DNA of 64,000 bases from Capnocytophaga gingivalis ATCC 33624 (lineage in GTDB: Bacteria; Bacteroidota; Bacteroidia; Flavobacteriales; Flavobacteriaceae). The position numbers and the translations under genes were made by a program. The stretch is taken from positions 62,001-126,000 of the forward strand of contig NZ_ACLQ01000023.1 in assembly GCF_000174755.1 (NCBI RefSeq), in the 5' to 3' direction. The notes below the pieces were generated by a model. The model was not told where the DNA came from. It saw nothing but the letters and a program-made list of their open reading frames with translations, and made no database searches. Below are positions 9,150 through 19,400 of this stretch, piece after piece; the first letter of the stretch is position 1; each line of letters begins with the position of its first letter.

Positions 9150-9917
9150 CTATTGCTTTGCTTTTTTCTTTTCTTCTCTTTTCTTTTCTAAGGCTTGTTG
9201 GCGTTCTTGTTCACGTCTTTGCCTATCTTCGAGTTGCTTTTGTTTGATCTTTTCTCTTTCAGCTTGTCGCTTGGAGAGTTCTTGTTCACGAGCACGCTGG
9301 CGTTCCTCAAGTTTGCGTTGTTTCTCGTCCTTAAGCTCAAAACTGAGGTTTTCCTTGAGCAAAGTGCTTATTTCCTTATTTCTATCCTCGGCATTGTCCT
9401 TTCTCTTGAGTAAGCGTAGGACAATCTTAGTGATGTCATTTTTCTCATCAGCATAGATCGAAGCAGCATCATCGGAGGTGAATATATAGTCAAACTTTTT
9501 GGTTTTTCCTATCTGCTGGGTGATGTTGAATACCTGATCCTGAATAGGCTGCACAAGCTTCCAGCGCTGGGTGATATAGTCCCCGTTTTCAGCTCCAAAG
9601 CGTTTTTGCTTATAGTCCTCCAAGTTCTGTTCGAGTACCTGAATCTCCTCTTCCCTATCCTTGACTGTCTGGGGGGTAAGTAGGGGTTTTTCAGCCTCTA
9701 ACTTTTGCTTGCGTGTATCTATTTCTGCCTGTTTTTCCTCTATCTCCTTCTCCCATTGTGCCACTTTTTGGCTTAGCTGCTCACTGGCTACTTTGTATTC
9801 CTCCATATTGTTGAGGATATAGTTCATATCCACATAGGCAATCCTTGTGGCCTTCTGCGCCCATAGAGACGAGGTAGCTACCAAAGACAAAGAAAGAAAA
9901 AAAGCTTTTATATTCAT
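9150..9917 (-). CDS. OmpH/Skp family periplasmic chaperone, long form
   Basis: A 255-aa paralogue of the downstream OmpH gene. It has a signal peptide (cleavage after SLWAQ, about residue 21), then ATRIAYVDMNYILNNM and a long coiled coil. It has an unusual extra C-terminal tail of about 75 residues made of Lys/Arg/Glu/Gln runs (for example REQELSKRQAEREKIKQKQ). Paired OmpH genes of different length are common in flavobacteria, usually next to bamA. Here bamA is not in the neighbourhood. A TAATTTTG box on the minus strand at 9943-9950 could be its promoter. Confidence 0.88.
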   Translation of the reverse strand: MNIKAFFLSLSLVATSSLWAQKATRIAYVDMNYILNNMEEYKVASEQLSQKVAQWEKEIEEKQAEIDTRKQKLEAEKPLLTPQTVKDREEEIQVLEQNLEDYKQKRFGAENGDYITQRWKLVQPIQDQVFNITQQIGKTKKFDYIFTSDDAASIYADEKNDITKIVLRLLKRKDNAEDRNKEISTLLKENLSFELKDEKQRKLEERQRAREQELSKRQAEREKIKQKQLEDRQRREQERQQALEKKREEKKKAKQ

Positions 9918-9942
9918 GATTATGGTATATAAAATATCGTGC

Positions 9943-9950
9943 CAAAATTA
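9943..9950 (-). promoter_or_regulatory. Putative -7 box of the ompH pair
   Basis: Minus-strand TAATTTTG, 26 nt before the start codon of the long OmpH gene; fits TAnnTTTG. Confidence 0.4.
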
Positions 9951-10019
9951 ATCATTTTTTCCCGAATAATAATGATTTAAGAATTATTTATGCTTATTAA
10001 GTTGTTTTTGGCTGTTTTT

Positions 10020-10685
10020 TTATTGATTGTACTGCTTATCATCAGGGCATGGCCAAGCGAGGTCTTCCACGGGGGAGGTCATCTCAGGACGGTATTCATA
10101 GTGCCACCACTCGGAAAAGATAGGCTTAAAATTATGCTTTCCCAAGACCTCTCTGAGCAATTGGCGATGGGCTAAGACTTCCTTGGGCAGGTCGGTATAA
10201 CTATGGTGTGCCTTGGGAGAGAAGGTATCAAAGGGAGTGCCCATATCCACTTCCTTACCGGTGGCTATCTCAACCAAGGTAAGGTCTACTGCGGCGCCTC
10301 GGTTGTGCTTGGAACCCTTGGCAGGATTCGCCACATAGTGGGTACCAGGGAGTATCTTCCACATCTTCTTCTGTACCGAAAGCGGTCGATAGCAGTCAAA
10401 GAGCTTAAGGGAATAGCCCCGCGCGACAAAGTCCTTCTGTGCTGCTACCAAGGCCTGTGCTGTAGCTTTTCTCAGGTAACACTCCGCACAATCATACACT
10501 ACCTGCCCGAGGAAATTATCTGCCGTAGCATACTTCATATCCAAGAGTATTTCTGGAGATAAGGTCTTTATATTGACAAACTTATCCTCTATCGAAGGGT
10601 GCTTGGCGGATTGTTTCTTCTGAGCAGTAAGAGAGAAAGTGCTTACGAAGGAGCAGAGAACAAGCAAAGATATACGTACAAACAT
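10020..10685 (-). CDS. D-alanyl-D-alanine dipeptidase (VanX/DdpX type, peptidase M15D)
   Basis: A 221-aa exported zinc peptidase that would cleave D-Ala-D-Ala. Signal peptide at residues 1-21 (SLTAQ). The catalytic set of VanX is complete: SKHNRGAAVDLTL with zinc ligands His127 and Asp134, SEWWHYEY with catalytic Glu192 and zinc ligand His195, and the transition-state arginine in DCYRP (Arg100). No vanA/vanH-like partners are nearby, so a role in wall turnover or D-amino-acid scavenging is more likely than glycopeptide resistance (inference). It sits 15 bp downstream of an ABC permease gene. Confidence 0.92.
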   Translation of the reverse strand: MFVRISLLVLCSFVSTFSLTAQKKQSAKHPSIEDKFVNIKTLSPEILLDMKYATADNFLGQVVYDCAECYLRKATAQALVAAQKDFVARGYSLKLFDCYRPLSVQKKMWKILPGTHYVANPAKGSKHNRGAAVDLTLVEIATGKEVDMGTPFDTFSPKAHHSYTDLPKEVLAHRQLLREVLGKHNFKPIFSEWWHYEYRPEMTSPVEDLAWPCPDDKQYNQ

Positions 10686-10700
10686 CTACAAATCAGTATA

Positions 10701-11954
10701 TTAGTTGGACATTCGCAACCACTTGAACAATTCCTTATACGAAGGTTTTTTTCCATAGGAGAGAATCCCCACACGGTAGATACGTGCTGCTACCCAGATA
10801 CTTAGGAAGAAAAAAGCATAGAGCAATCCCAAGGAGAGCAGCAACTCTCCCCAAGAGACTCCAAAGGGAATACGCATGAGCATCACTACCGAGGAGGTCA
10901 AGGGAATATAAGAGAAGATAACCGATACAGTGCCATGAGGGGCTTCTATTACAGTAAAGATTCCTACATAGATTGCCAAGATCAAGGGGGTCAGCACCGG
11001 AAGGAGGAACTGCTGAGTGTCCGTTTCGTTATCCACAGCAGCACCTATCATGGCATAGAAGGCACTATATACCAAATACCCCCCTATGAAGTAGAGCAAA
11101 AAGCATACTGAGAGCTTACCCAAAGGCAGGGTGTTCACCTCAGTTATAAAATCGGAGAGCATATGGGAATCCGCCGTAGCGGGTACACTGCCCTGTAGTG
11201 ATGGCAAAAAGGATAGTAGTGCCCCACCCAAGAGCAGCCAGATGGCAAACTGGGTGATGCCCACCAGCGAGGTACCAATAATCTTGCCCAAAAGCAAGGT
11301 GCGAGCCGGTACGGAGGAGATAATCACCTCCACAATACGATTGACCTTCTCCTCAATGACACTACGCATGATCATATTACCATACACTACGATGAAAATC
11401 ATCAGCAGATAGCCTGCCATACTACCAAAGATGAGCTTGATCCAACCGGCTGCCTCAGAGCTTTTATCTCCAGAGAAATTGGTTAGGGAGATCTTCACTC
11501 GCTCTTGTGCTTTATCTATCTGAGAAGGATCTATATTTTCCCGCTGTAGGTTGCGGAAGAACAAGGCCTTTTCTACCTTTCCTTGTATTTTTTCCAAGAA
11601 AGTAGGACTAGGAGTATCTTCGCTAAAGAACTCAAAATGAGTAGCTTGTGCATCTATATACAAGAGCCCATAGTCACCTTGCTTTTGTGATTGCTTCTGT
11701 AGAGTGGACAAATCACCTTCGCTGGTGTAGGAGTAGGTTATCCCTGCATCTGCCTCAAAGGCTTTGACAAAGGAACCGCTGAGGTCTAAGACCTGTATAT
11801 GGCGCTTGGTGTTGCTATTGACCTGAGTGAGGTAGCCTATCACTAAGGACAAGACTACCACTGCCAATGGACTAAGCAGGGTCATCAGCAAGAAAGATTT
11901 ATTGCGTACCTTGGTGAGGTATTCGCGGAAAATGATAAGACGTAACTGTTTCAT
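10701..11954 (-). CDS. ABC-2 type transporter permease (NatB-like)
   Basis: A 417-aa permease. It has a short cytoplasmic start (MKQLRLIIFREYLTKVRNKSF), a first membrane helix at about residues 22-45, a large extracytoplasmic domain to about residue 170, then five or six further helices. The layout and the RxxxEKxxRIVEVIISSVP segment fit the NatB/ABC-2 exporter class. The matching ATPase is normally adjacent, but neither neighbour is one, so this permease depends on an ATPase encoded elsewhere or lost. A TAACTTTG box on the minus strand at 11963-11970 would drive it and vanX. Confidence 0.85.
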   Translation of the reverse strand: MKQLRLIIFREYLTKVRNKSFLLMTLLSPLAVVVLSLVIGYLTQVNSNTKRHIQVLDLSGSFVKAFEADAGITYSYTSEGDLSTLQKQSQKQGDYGLLYIDAQATHFEFFSEDTPSPTFLEKIQGKVEKALFFRNLQRENIDPSQIDKAQERVKISLTNFSGDKSSEAAGWIKLIFGSMAGYLLMIFIVVYGNMIMRSVIEEKVNRIVEVIISSVPARTLLLGKIIGTSLVGITQFAIWLLLGGALLSFLPSLQGSVPATADSHMLSDFITEVNTLPLGKLSVCFLLYFIGGYLVYSAFYAMIGAAVDNETDTQQFLLPVLTPLILAIYVGIFTVIEAPHGTVSVIFSYIPLTSSVVMLMRIPFGVSWGELLLSLGLLYAFFFLSIWVAARIYRVGILSYGKKPSYKELFKWLRMSN

Positions 11955-11962
11955 AACTCGTG

Positions 11963-11970
11963 CAAAGTTA
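11963..11970 (-). promoter_or_regulatory. Putative -7 box of the ABC permease/dipeptidase pair
   Basis: Minus-strand TAACTTTG, 9 nt before the start codon. It fits TAnnTTTG but would give a nearly leaderless mRNA. Confidence 0.4.
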
Positions 11971-11985
11971 CAACTTTATTAGCAA

Positions 11986-13179
11986 TTATACAAACGGTTT
12001 GCGACAAATAATCATGAGCTTATTTCCTATTCCTCCCAAGGTAAAAAACAGATAGCAATTACCTCCTTCGGCTATGGAAAAGCGCTCGCGTATCTCAGCC
12101 ACTTTCATCGGAAAATTGCGCACGGTGATATTGGCCTGATCTATCTTGCCACTCTTGAGGAGTTTTCGGTCATAGGGGAGAATCTCATCGATGAGGAAGA
12201 CTCGTCCTGGAAAATCAGGAATATACTCCTCTCCTAAGAGCAGTTGAGAATCCTTGTTCAGATAAGCCAACCCATAAGCAAGTCCCACTGGGAAGAGCCC
12301 CTTCCCCTTGACCAAGGCGGCATTAGGCTCATAGAGGTAGCGACAGAGATAGCCGCGGGTCATAGGAATATCCTTTTGGTCTATTTCTGAAGGGAAAAAG
12401 CTAAAAATATCGGTACGGGTAGGCAGCATATTGACTGTCTTGATCTGCACCTCCCTTGCAAGAGGTGTCTTTTTCAGCAAGAAAAGGAGTTCCTTGACCT
12501 CGCCCTCTATCGCTACGATATGTATCTCATGTGTTTGGGGTAGCTGGGTAAGTGCCCGACTGATATCAAGCATGGGAGAAGCTTTGAGCAAAATCGTATC
12601 GGTATATTGCCAAAGAAAATCAAGGCTATGAGGCACATCGGGGGTGCAGTCCTCTAAGAAAAAAACCTTGCGCTTGTGGCTATCACGGCGGGCAGGGTCT
12701 AAGTATATCACATCATAGTGCTTACCCTCACTTGACAAGTAAGCATAAGAATCCTGTGCTACACAGTGGATATGAGCCCCCAATACAGCAAAGTTGTGAG
12801 CCACTATTTCCGAGAGTTCTTCCTGTAGTTCACAGTGAGTGACACTTTTGCAGTGCTGAGCGAAGAAGTAATCATCCACCCCAAAGCCCCCCGTAGCGTC
12901 TAATAGATGACCTGTGACCAAAGAGGCTTTGTAGCGTGCGGTAGCCTCGGACGAGGCCTGCTCCAAGGAGAGCTTGGCAGGATAGTAGATCCCCTGGGTC
13001 CTATGCCAGAGAGGGAGCTTGTCCCTGGCTTTCTGGCGACCTAAGAGCTGCTGCGAAAGTTCGCTCGCACTCACCCCCGAGAAAGGAGATTTCTTGAGGG
13101 CAAACTTCGGGGCTTCCTCCCAGAGGTGTTCTTGCAGGTAGGCCTGTATCTCGGGGGTTACTAATTGGTAATTGAGCAT
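11986..13179 (-). CDS. Class I SAM-dependent methyltransferase with C-terminal THUMP-like domain
   Basis: A 397-aa predicted methyltransferase. The SAM-binding loop is LLDATGGFGVD (around residue 100), and the later IYLDPARRD resembles the catalytic DPPY-type motif. The C-terminal part (from about residue 300) fits the THUMP-like domain found in Bacteroidota homologues annotated as RNA methyltransferase-like. The substrate is unknown; RNA is a guess from the domain. I start at ATG 13179 (MLNYQLVTPEIQ) because it lies 1 bp beyond the stop of the AI-2E transporter gene; the longer frame would overlap that gene by 95 bp. Confidence 0.8.
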   Translation of the reverse strand: MLNYQLVTPEIQAYLQEHLWEEAPKFALKKSPFSGVSASELSQQLLGRQKARDKLPLWHRTQGIYYPAKLSLEQASSEATARYKASLVTGHLLDATGGFGVDDYFFAQHCKSVTHCELQEELSEIVAHNFAVLGAHIHCVAQDSYAYLSSEGKHYDVIYLDPARRDSHKRKVFFLEDCTPDVPHSLDFLWQYTDTILLKASPMLDISRALTQLPQTHEIHIVAIEGEVKELLFLLKKTPLAREVQIKTVNMLPTRTDIFSFFPSEIDQKDIPMTRGYLCRYLYEPNAALVKGKGLFPVGLAYGLAYLNKDSQLLLGEEYIPDFPGRVFLIDEILPYDRKLLKSGKIDQANITVRNFPMKVAEIRERFSIAEGGNCYLFFTLGGIGNKLMIICRKPFV

Positions 13180-13180
13180 G

Positions 13181-14257
13181 TTATATCTTGGCTGTAAGCA
13201 ACTGTACGAGTTTGTTGTTAGGAAAAACTGCCTTGAGAATGACCTTGAGTACCGTATAAGCAGGGATAGCCACAACCATACCCGCTATACCAAAAAGAGT
13301 ACCAATAACCAAAGTGACAATAAATATCTCCAAAGGACTGGATTTCATAGAGTTGGAGAATATAATAGGCTGACTGAAAACATTATCTATAAACTGAGTA
13401 AAGAAGAAACCTATCAGTACATAGAGAGTTTTTGGAAGGATAACACTCTGCAAGTCGGCATCCATAAAATTGGAGATAGTGAGCACAGAGATGACCACCG
13501 CACCTATCATAGGTCCCACGTAAGGAATCAGATTGAGCAACGCACAGAGAAAAGCAATAATCAACGCATCCTTGACCCCAAAGATAAGCAGGACAATAGT
13601 AAGCAGGATAAAGACCACACTTAGCTGTAAGAACAAGCCAACAAAATAGCGGGAGAGAATTGTCTTGATGTCCTCCAAGGTCTCACGTACCTTAGGTAAG
13701 CGCTTGGGCTTGACCAAACTAAGAAAACCTTCACTGATAGCAGTACCATCCTTCATAAAGAAAAAGGCAATGAAAAGGACAGAGAAAAGTCCTATCCCTA
13801 TATTGCTAATAACTCCAATAAAGCCATTGAGGACAGAGGAGATATCCTCGATATTGAGCAACTCAGGGATATTGCCCACTTGAGACTCGATCCTACCCAT
13901 GCCTAAGGAATGAAGTAGGTTATCTAAGAAACGATGAACATTATCGTTCAAGGCCTTAAAATCAATAGAAGCTAAGTTCTTCCCTTGCGAAATAAGTAGC
14001 GGTACAAAGAGGCTGATAATTCCCGCAAAGAAACTCATGATGATGGCAATGGCAGTGACTGTCGCCCAAGTGTTTTTGAACTTGAGCCTACGCTTTAGAA
14101 AGCCTACCATAGGTCTGCCTATGAGGGCTAGTACCGCCGCCAAGACGATATAGATAATAATGTTCTGTAGCTTATACAAAGCTAAAGCCAGTAGGACAAT
14201 GCCTACCATAATCCCCACCGCTTTGAGGATTCCTTGTGCAATGGTGTTCGATGTCAT
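13181..14257 (-). CDS. AI-2E family transporter (PerM-like)
   Basis: A 358-aa integral membrane protein of the AI-2E/UPF0118 family, with about eight helices. Seen: paired N-terminal helices (MVGIVLLALALYKL, IIYIVLAAVLALI), a soluble insert at about residues 90-140, and a long C-terminal membrane half with LLNLIPYVGPMIGAV and the terminal GIAGMVVAIPAYTVLKV typical of the family. Members export small molecules or exchange ions; the substrate is not predictable. It lies 1 bp upstream of the methyltransferase gene and 24 bp downstream of the Asp-box lipoprotein gene, so an operon is likely. Confidence 0.88.
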   Translation of the reverse strand: MTSNTIAQGILKAVGIMVGIVLLALALYKLQNIIIYIVLAAVLALIGRPMVGFLKRRLKFKNTWATVTAIAIIMSFFAGIISLFVPLLISQGKNLASIDFKALNDNVHRFLDNLLHSLGMGRIESQVGNIPELLNIEDISSVLNGFIGVISNIGIGLFSVLFIAFFFMKDGTAISEGFLSLVKPKRLPKVRETLEDIKTILSRYFVGLFLQLSVVFILLTIVLLIFGVKDALIIAFLCALLNLIPYVGPMIGAVVISVLTISNFMDADLQSVILPKTLYVLIGFFFTQFIDNVFSQPIIFSNSMKSSPLEIFIVTLVIGTLFGIAGMVVAIPAYTVLKVILKAVFPNNKLVQLLTAKI

Positions 14258-14281
14258 TTTATTTTTATTTTGTCACCTAAA

Positions 14282-15397
14282 TTATTTAATAAATTCCCCT
14301 ACCATGATCCTATTTCCACTCTCAGTAGAAGCTCCTCGAAAGAAAATCCCCTCAAAAACAATATATTTATCCTCAAAGAAACCTACATTCTTGTTGAAAA
14401 CTAACAAACCATCCATTGGGATATGGTGTGTTTTCCATGTTTTCCCCTTGTCAAAAGAAAAACGCAAGGTATTTCCCCGACTATGAAGGTTTGTATAATC
14501 GCAGATAAAGTCCTTATAAAAATAATACTTTTCACGATTCTCTTTAGTTATCTTACGAACAAAGTTCTCCTCGAGGTCGTAAATGGTTATTATTTCTTTT
14601 TCTTCGTCATTTTCATTTTCTACTTTTTGCAAAGAAAGAGGGGTGTTATAACTTGAATAATCTTCTGTAAGGAAATAATCATACTTATGTTTGAGTTGTT
14701 TAAAGAGCTTATCTTCTCCTGTGACTACATTATAAGTGCGGAGTTCTAATATCCTATCATAATATAAGATATCTCCATTCTGATGAATAGGATAATACTG
14801 ATAAGCAGTGAGTTTTTTAGGGATTTCATATAGTTTTATACTATCTTTAGCCAACACATCTACTAAAAAACGAATCTCATTCTTTTCACATTTGAGAAAT
14901 CGCCCATCGAAATCATCATAGTAGATTTTATTCCTTCTATCATACTTATCTATTTCCTTTATCTTAAGAGTTTTATGATTAAAGAGGTATACATATTCAT
15001 ATTTATAATCAGAGGTATAAATGATGCTATTATCCTTCGTATAGGCTACAGCATCATATACATCATCTCCATCAAGAATGAGTTCCCTATAGGATTGGCC
15101 TCTATCCGTCGAGATATAAAGTACAGCTTGATCTTCTATAATAGTAGGATCAAACCTATGGGTGTTTTTCTGGGCTCCTAAGACAATGATATTTTTGGTA
15201 GGTGAAAATACCACACTTAATTCTTTGTCTGAACCAGGATTGAAACCATTGTTTCTTTTTTTGTACAAATCTATAAAGTCATATTGGGCTGTCCACCTCA
15301 TATTATTATCAGAGATAAAAGTGGTACAATGGGTAAACAAAAGTAATAGAACCCCTAAGCTTAGGTATATCAAAAGTTTATTTTTCTTGATATTCAT
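14282..15397 (-). CDS. Lipoprotein with sialidase-like Asp-box motifs, function unknown
   Basis: A 371-aa predicted lipoprotein (lipobox LLFTHC, lipid Cys near residue 24). Two Asp-box-like motifs are visible, STDRGQSYREL in the first third and SFDKGKTWKTHHIP near the end. These normally lie on the turns of beta-propellers such as sialidases and photosystem assembly factors. I see no catalytic Arg triad or FRIP motif, so a sialidase activity is not supported; a substrate-binding or adhesin-like propeller is more likely. It is more AT-rich than its neighbours. Confidence 0.65.
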   Translation of the reverse strand: MNIKKNKLLIYLSLGVLLLLFTHCTTFISDNNMRWTAQYDFIDLYKKRNNGFNPGSDKELSVVFSPTKNIIVLGAQKNTHRFDPTIIEDQAVLYISTDRGQSYRELILDGDDVYDAVAYTKDNSIIYTSDYKYEYVYLFNHKTLKIKEIDKYDRRNKIYYDDFDGRFLKCEKNEIRFLVDVLAKDSIKLYEIPKKLTAYQYYPIHQNGDILYYDRILELRTYNVVTGEDKLFKQLKHKYDYFLTEDYSSYNTPLSLQKVENENDEEKEIITIYDLEENFVRKITKENREKYYFYKDFICDYTNLHSRGNTLRFSFDKGKTWKTHHIPMDGLLVFNKNVGFFEDKYIVFEGIFFRGASTESGNRIMVGEFIK

Positions 15398-15477
15398 AGA
15401 ATATCCTTTTATTTTTATGGTCTTATTTCAAAAATCTCCTCCATGATTTATTGCTATCCCCAGAGTGAATGGTTTCT

Positions 15478-15565
15478 ATTGGGGGCGATGGAAGGCGAAT
15501 TGCCCCTTTGAAGGGCGAATTGCCTCTTTGAAGGGCGAATTGCAATTCGCCCCTACAAGTGTGCC
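15478..15565. repeat. Palindromic dispersed repeat (GGGCGAATTGCAATTCGCCC variant)
   Basis: Three partial copies of GGGCGAATTGC lead into a perfect 20-bp palindrome at 15533-15552, followed by CCTACA. This is the AATT variant of the element in the 5500-6010 array. The rest of the spacer 15398-15633 shows no gene. Confidence 0.75.
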
Positions 15566-15633
15566 ACAACACCTCTTGAAGGTATCTTTCATTGGTTATT
15601 GTCCCCTATCTCGTTCTCGGTTCTCTTATTCGC

Positions 15634-16479
15634 CTATATGGCGCGGCCTGCTCGAATCATTCGATCGTTGTCATTGAGGTCTTTTCTAAGAAGGGCTTTA
15701 AAACCTTTTTTGTGGAGCATCTCAAGGGTCTGCTGACCTAAGTATTGATTTATCTCAAAGTAAAGTGTCCCCTCTTCTGTAAGGTTTCGGGCGGCTATCT
15801 CTGCTATTTTCTCATAGAAAAGCAAAGGGTTGTCATCAGGAACAAAGAGTGCCAAGGAGGGTTCGTAGTCTAAGACATTGGCGTGCATCTCTTTTTTCTC
15901 TAATTCTCGTACATAGGGAGGGTTGGAGACAATAATATCATAGGAAGTCCCCAAATCCTCCACCCCAAGTATATCCTGCTGAAGGAAAGTGATGGCCACT
16001 CCATGGCGCTTGGCATTCTGCTGAGCTACTGCCAGCGCTCCTTCACTGATGTCGATAGCTGTCAGGGAGGCCTGTGGCAGATGTTTTTTTAGAGCAATGG
16101 CAATAGCACCACTTCCAGTGCCTATATCCAAGATACGCAGCTGCGGTGCTGCCATGTAGGAGGTGACAATCCAGTCCACCAGTTCTTCTGTCTCTTGTCG
16201 AGGGATGAGTACCCTCGAGTCTACATAGAGAGAGAGCCCTAAGAAATGTGCCTTCTGGTAGATATATTGTATAGGGATATTCTTGCTTAGCTCTTGGCAT
16301 ACCCGCTGAAGCTCCATCTTTTTTTCTTGGGCGATTTCTTGGTCATGATATAGGATTGCTTCTACTTGATTCATTCCCAAAGTCTCTTCTATGATTATAG
16401 AGAGGATACTTGTGCGCTCAGCCATATCATAACTAAGAAAATGCTGAACGAAATATCGTTTGAAGTCACCTACCGTCAT
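15634..16479 (-). CDS. prmC: Peptide chain release factor N5-glutamine methyltransferase
   Basis: A 281-aa protein that methylates the glutamine of the GGQ loop in release factors RF1 and RF2. Seen: an N-terminal helical PrmC domain (about residues 1-95), the SAM loop ILDIGTGSGAIAIAL (116-130), and the catalytic NPPY at 186-189 in SNPPYVREL. The start ATG overlaps the stop of tamB by one base, so translation is probably coupled. Confidence 0.95.
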   Translation of the reverse strand: MTVGDFKRYFVQHFLSYDMAERTSILSIIIEETLGMNQVEAILYHDQEIAQEKKMELQRVCQELSKNIPIQYIYQKAHFLGLSLYVDSRVLIPRQETEELVDWIVTSYMAAPQLRILDIGTGSGAIAIALKKHLPQASLTAIDISEGALAVAQQNAKRHGVAITFLQQDILGVEDLGTSYDIIVSNPPYVRELEKKEMHANVLDYEPSLALFVPDDNPLLFYEKIAEIAARNLTEEGTLYFEINQYLGQQTLEMLHKKGFKALLRKDLNDNDRMIRAGRAI

Positions 16480-19400
16480 TATTTTTTCTTTGCTTTAGTA
16501 AAAATATCACGAATGAGCTGCTTGAAGGTATCGAAATCGACCTTGTAAGTGAGTCCGACCCCTTGGGAGTAGTCTATCTTATCGATGAGATACTGCTGGA
16601 GTTCGTTTTCTCGGTTGAATATCTTAGCACTGAGTCGGCCGTCCTTCGTTAGCAGGAACTGCACCTCAAAGTCTCCTGCTACAGCTGTCTGGGTGACCCC
16701 TCCTACAGGGATTCCCAACTTACCATTGAAGAGGACACGATCGGTAATCTGAGTGGATACAGTGATTCCTAAGCGGTCAGCACTGTTGTAAGCACGGTTG
16801 GGGTCTATCGTACCTGCCTCATAGCTCACCCCAAGGTTGAGCTTATCATCCTCACTTGAGAGGAGTTGGTTAAAGATTCCTGCTGCGGTCTCAAGCATAT
16901 TGTAAGCCAAGAGCTTCTCCCCTGCTGCGGCATCGCTCAGGAAGCTACCTTGTGCCAAGAGGGAGAATGCCTGCAATTGCTTTTTGTCAGAGCTCTCCAA
17001 GCGATAGTTCAGCTCGGAAACTAAGCTTGGACTACTATCGGGGAATTTCAGGTCGAAGACCGTTTCAGGATGTGCTAAGTCCCCTTGTAGGTTGATAATC
17101 ACCTGAGTCTGTATCTTTCGGTTGTACTGAGAAGAGTTGAGCAAGACGGAAGGGTTCGCATAGAGGGTATAGGCAGCCCTGAGGTTTTGTAGGGTCGCTC
17201 CCATAGGGTCGCCATTCCAAGAGATAGACCCATTGGGCAACACCTTGAATTTCTTATCGATGAGTCCTTCGTACTTGAAGTTATACTCCCCTGAGGTGGT
17301 GATAAAGTCCCCCCACATATTGAACTTGCCATTGGTATTGATCTCCATCAGCAGTGTCCCCGCCCCACGACCTATGAGACTGGAGTTGTTCTTAGGATCC
17401 ACGATAATCTCGACCTCGGCCGAAGGAAGGATATCGACATCGAAGTGTAACTCCAGACCTTGGTAGGTCTTGACCACGAGATTCTTTTTACTCTTTTCCT
17501 TGGAGACAAAGGTGATAAAGGAGTCATCGCCCACTGTCTGGGTATCACTCAGTGGAATCTTGAACTTAGTACCTTCTCCAGTTACAGCATTGACATTGAT
17601 TGTCAGCGCATTGACATCCCCGATGATATTCGCCTTACCTACGATAAAACCTGTTCCATAGAAAAGATCATTGTCCTTGGCCGAGGTGTTCAGAGCCAGA
17701 AAGCGCTTATTCTGGGTGTCAAACTTCAGATCTAAGTACCAGTCGGTAAAGCGACGGTGTGAGATAAGCCCATTGAAAAGAGCCTTGGTCTTATAAGCTG
17801 TATCGGTAAGGGTTATATCTTTGAAAATGAATTTGTTATCCTCCAGAAAGATTTGTGCATTGTCCGAGAGCTCCATATCTATATTCAGATAAGGGACTCC
17901 AAGTCCGGCCTGGGAGAGCTGTAGCACCCCTTCCACCTTAGGCTTGGAAACCTCGCCTGTGATCTGTGCCTCTCCGGAGAGTGCCCCCCGAAGGTTGGAG
18001 AGTATATCCTGCATAAAAGGTCCGAAAGGCTTGAGGTTGAGCTTGGTAAGGGTGGCACGCAAGTCCAAGTAAGTATTGGCATCCTTGATAAATATATTCC
18101 CTTGTGCCAGTAGTCCCTCACCCAAGCCATTGAGGAACTCCAGTTTCGTTTTGAAGGAGGTAAGGTCTTCGTTGCCGGAGATATTGGCTTGTAGGTCTCC
18201 CATCTCGTACTTGTTGAGCATAAAGCTCTTGAGGGTCAGATCCGCCTCGGGAGTGTATTTGTTCCTATCCTGCATGAGGGAGAGGTGACCATTGAGCACT
18301 CCTGCCAAGTCCAAGTTGTCTATAGCAGGAATTATCTTATTGATATCCACCTTATCAAAAACCAAGTGGAGGTCTTTGTAATTGTTATGCTTGGAGGCCA
18401 TCCCGTTGAAGGTAATAGACTCATCCTTATGATGGAGGGTAAAGGGGCGTATGGTGATAGAATCGAGCTTGCGATTGATGCGCAATTGGTTTTCGCTACG
18501 CTGATCAAAAGCCCATTCGTTCCCCTTGAAATAGATTGTGGAGTGCTTCATCCCGATCACCGACTCCCTACGCTCATTGATCGTGTGGTAGAGCTTGATG
18601 GTATAGTCATCCTCGGAATTCTTGCCCCCCTTGAATTCCGTTTGGAAGAAAAGGGTATCGTTCACGGAGGTATTCAGTACATTCAGATCAGATATCTTAT
18701 AGTAAGGATTCTGGATGGAAGACATCTGGATGAGAGACCTATAAACAGGGTTCTTCTTGTCATACTCGAGATTGACCCCTCGAAGAGAATAATCCGAGAT
18801 ATTGATATAAGGCGAACGGAAATTAAGCTTGAAATCATAGTCATCGCCCACCAATTTCCCTCGGATAAAGGTATTCGGGGCAAAGGAAAGCTCAGGGAAG
18901 AATATCTCAATGATTTTGTTATATATCTTGAAATCAAAGGTGAGGTACTGTCCCTGCATGACCTTGAAAGGCTTATAGTTCTCAAACCCATAAGCCAAGG
19001 TATTGACCAATACCTTCCCTATTTCGGCAAATTTAAATTCGCCTTGCACCTTACCCGAAATAATATCCGAGGACTCCAAAGTAATGGTTCTAAGGCTGGT
19101 GGTATCCTTCTCTATATTGATAGCAAAGTCGGCAAAGTCATACGTCTGTGAATTTTTCTGATAAGAAGCATTCTTGAGCACCACCTTACCCACCATGTTA
19201 TCTATCGTATTTCCAGTAATGTCCAAATCGATTTCCCCTTTTACCTTGGCAATAGAATCCTTCTGTACCAAGCCCAAAGCCTTCAGGTCTATATACTTCA
19301 TCTGACCAGAGAGCATATAGTTCGAGCGCTGGGAGGAGGTGATATCGGCCATTCCCTTGAAGTCCATCTGTAGGTTGTCATCCCCTATGGATGCCGTTGC

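Noticed and set aside
10020-10685. Glycopeptide-resistance locus because of the VanX-type enzyme
   Set aside because: No vanH, vanA or vanRS genes adjoin it. A lone exported dipeptidase does not support resistance.
14282-15397. Sialidase
   Set aside because: Asp-box motifs are present, but the FRIP motif and arginine triad are not seen.
18285-19151. Plus-strand frame of 288 codons opposite tamB
   Set aside because: Antisense shadow of tamB, with unlikely composition. The minus-strand gene is clear.
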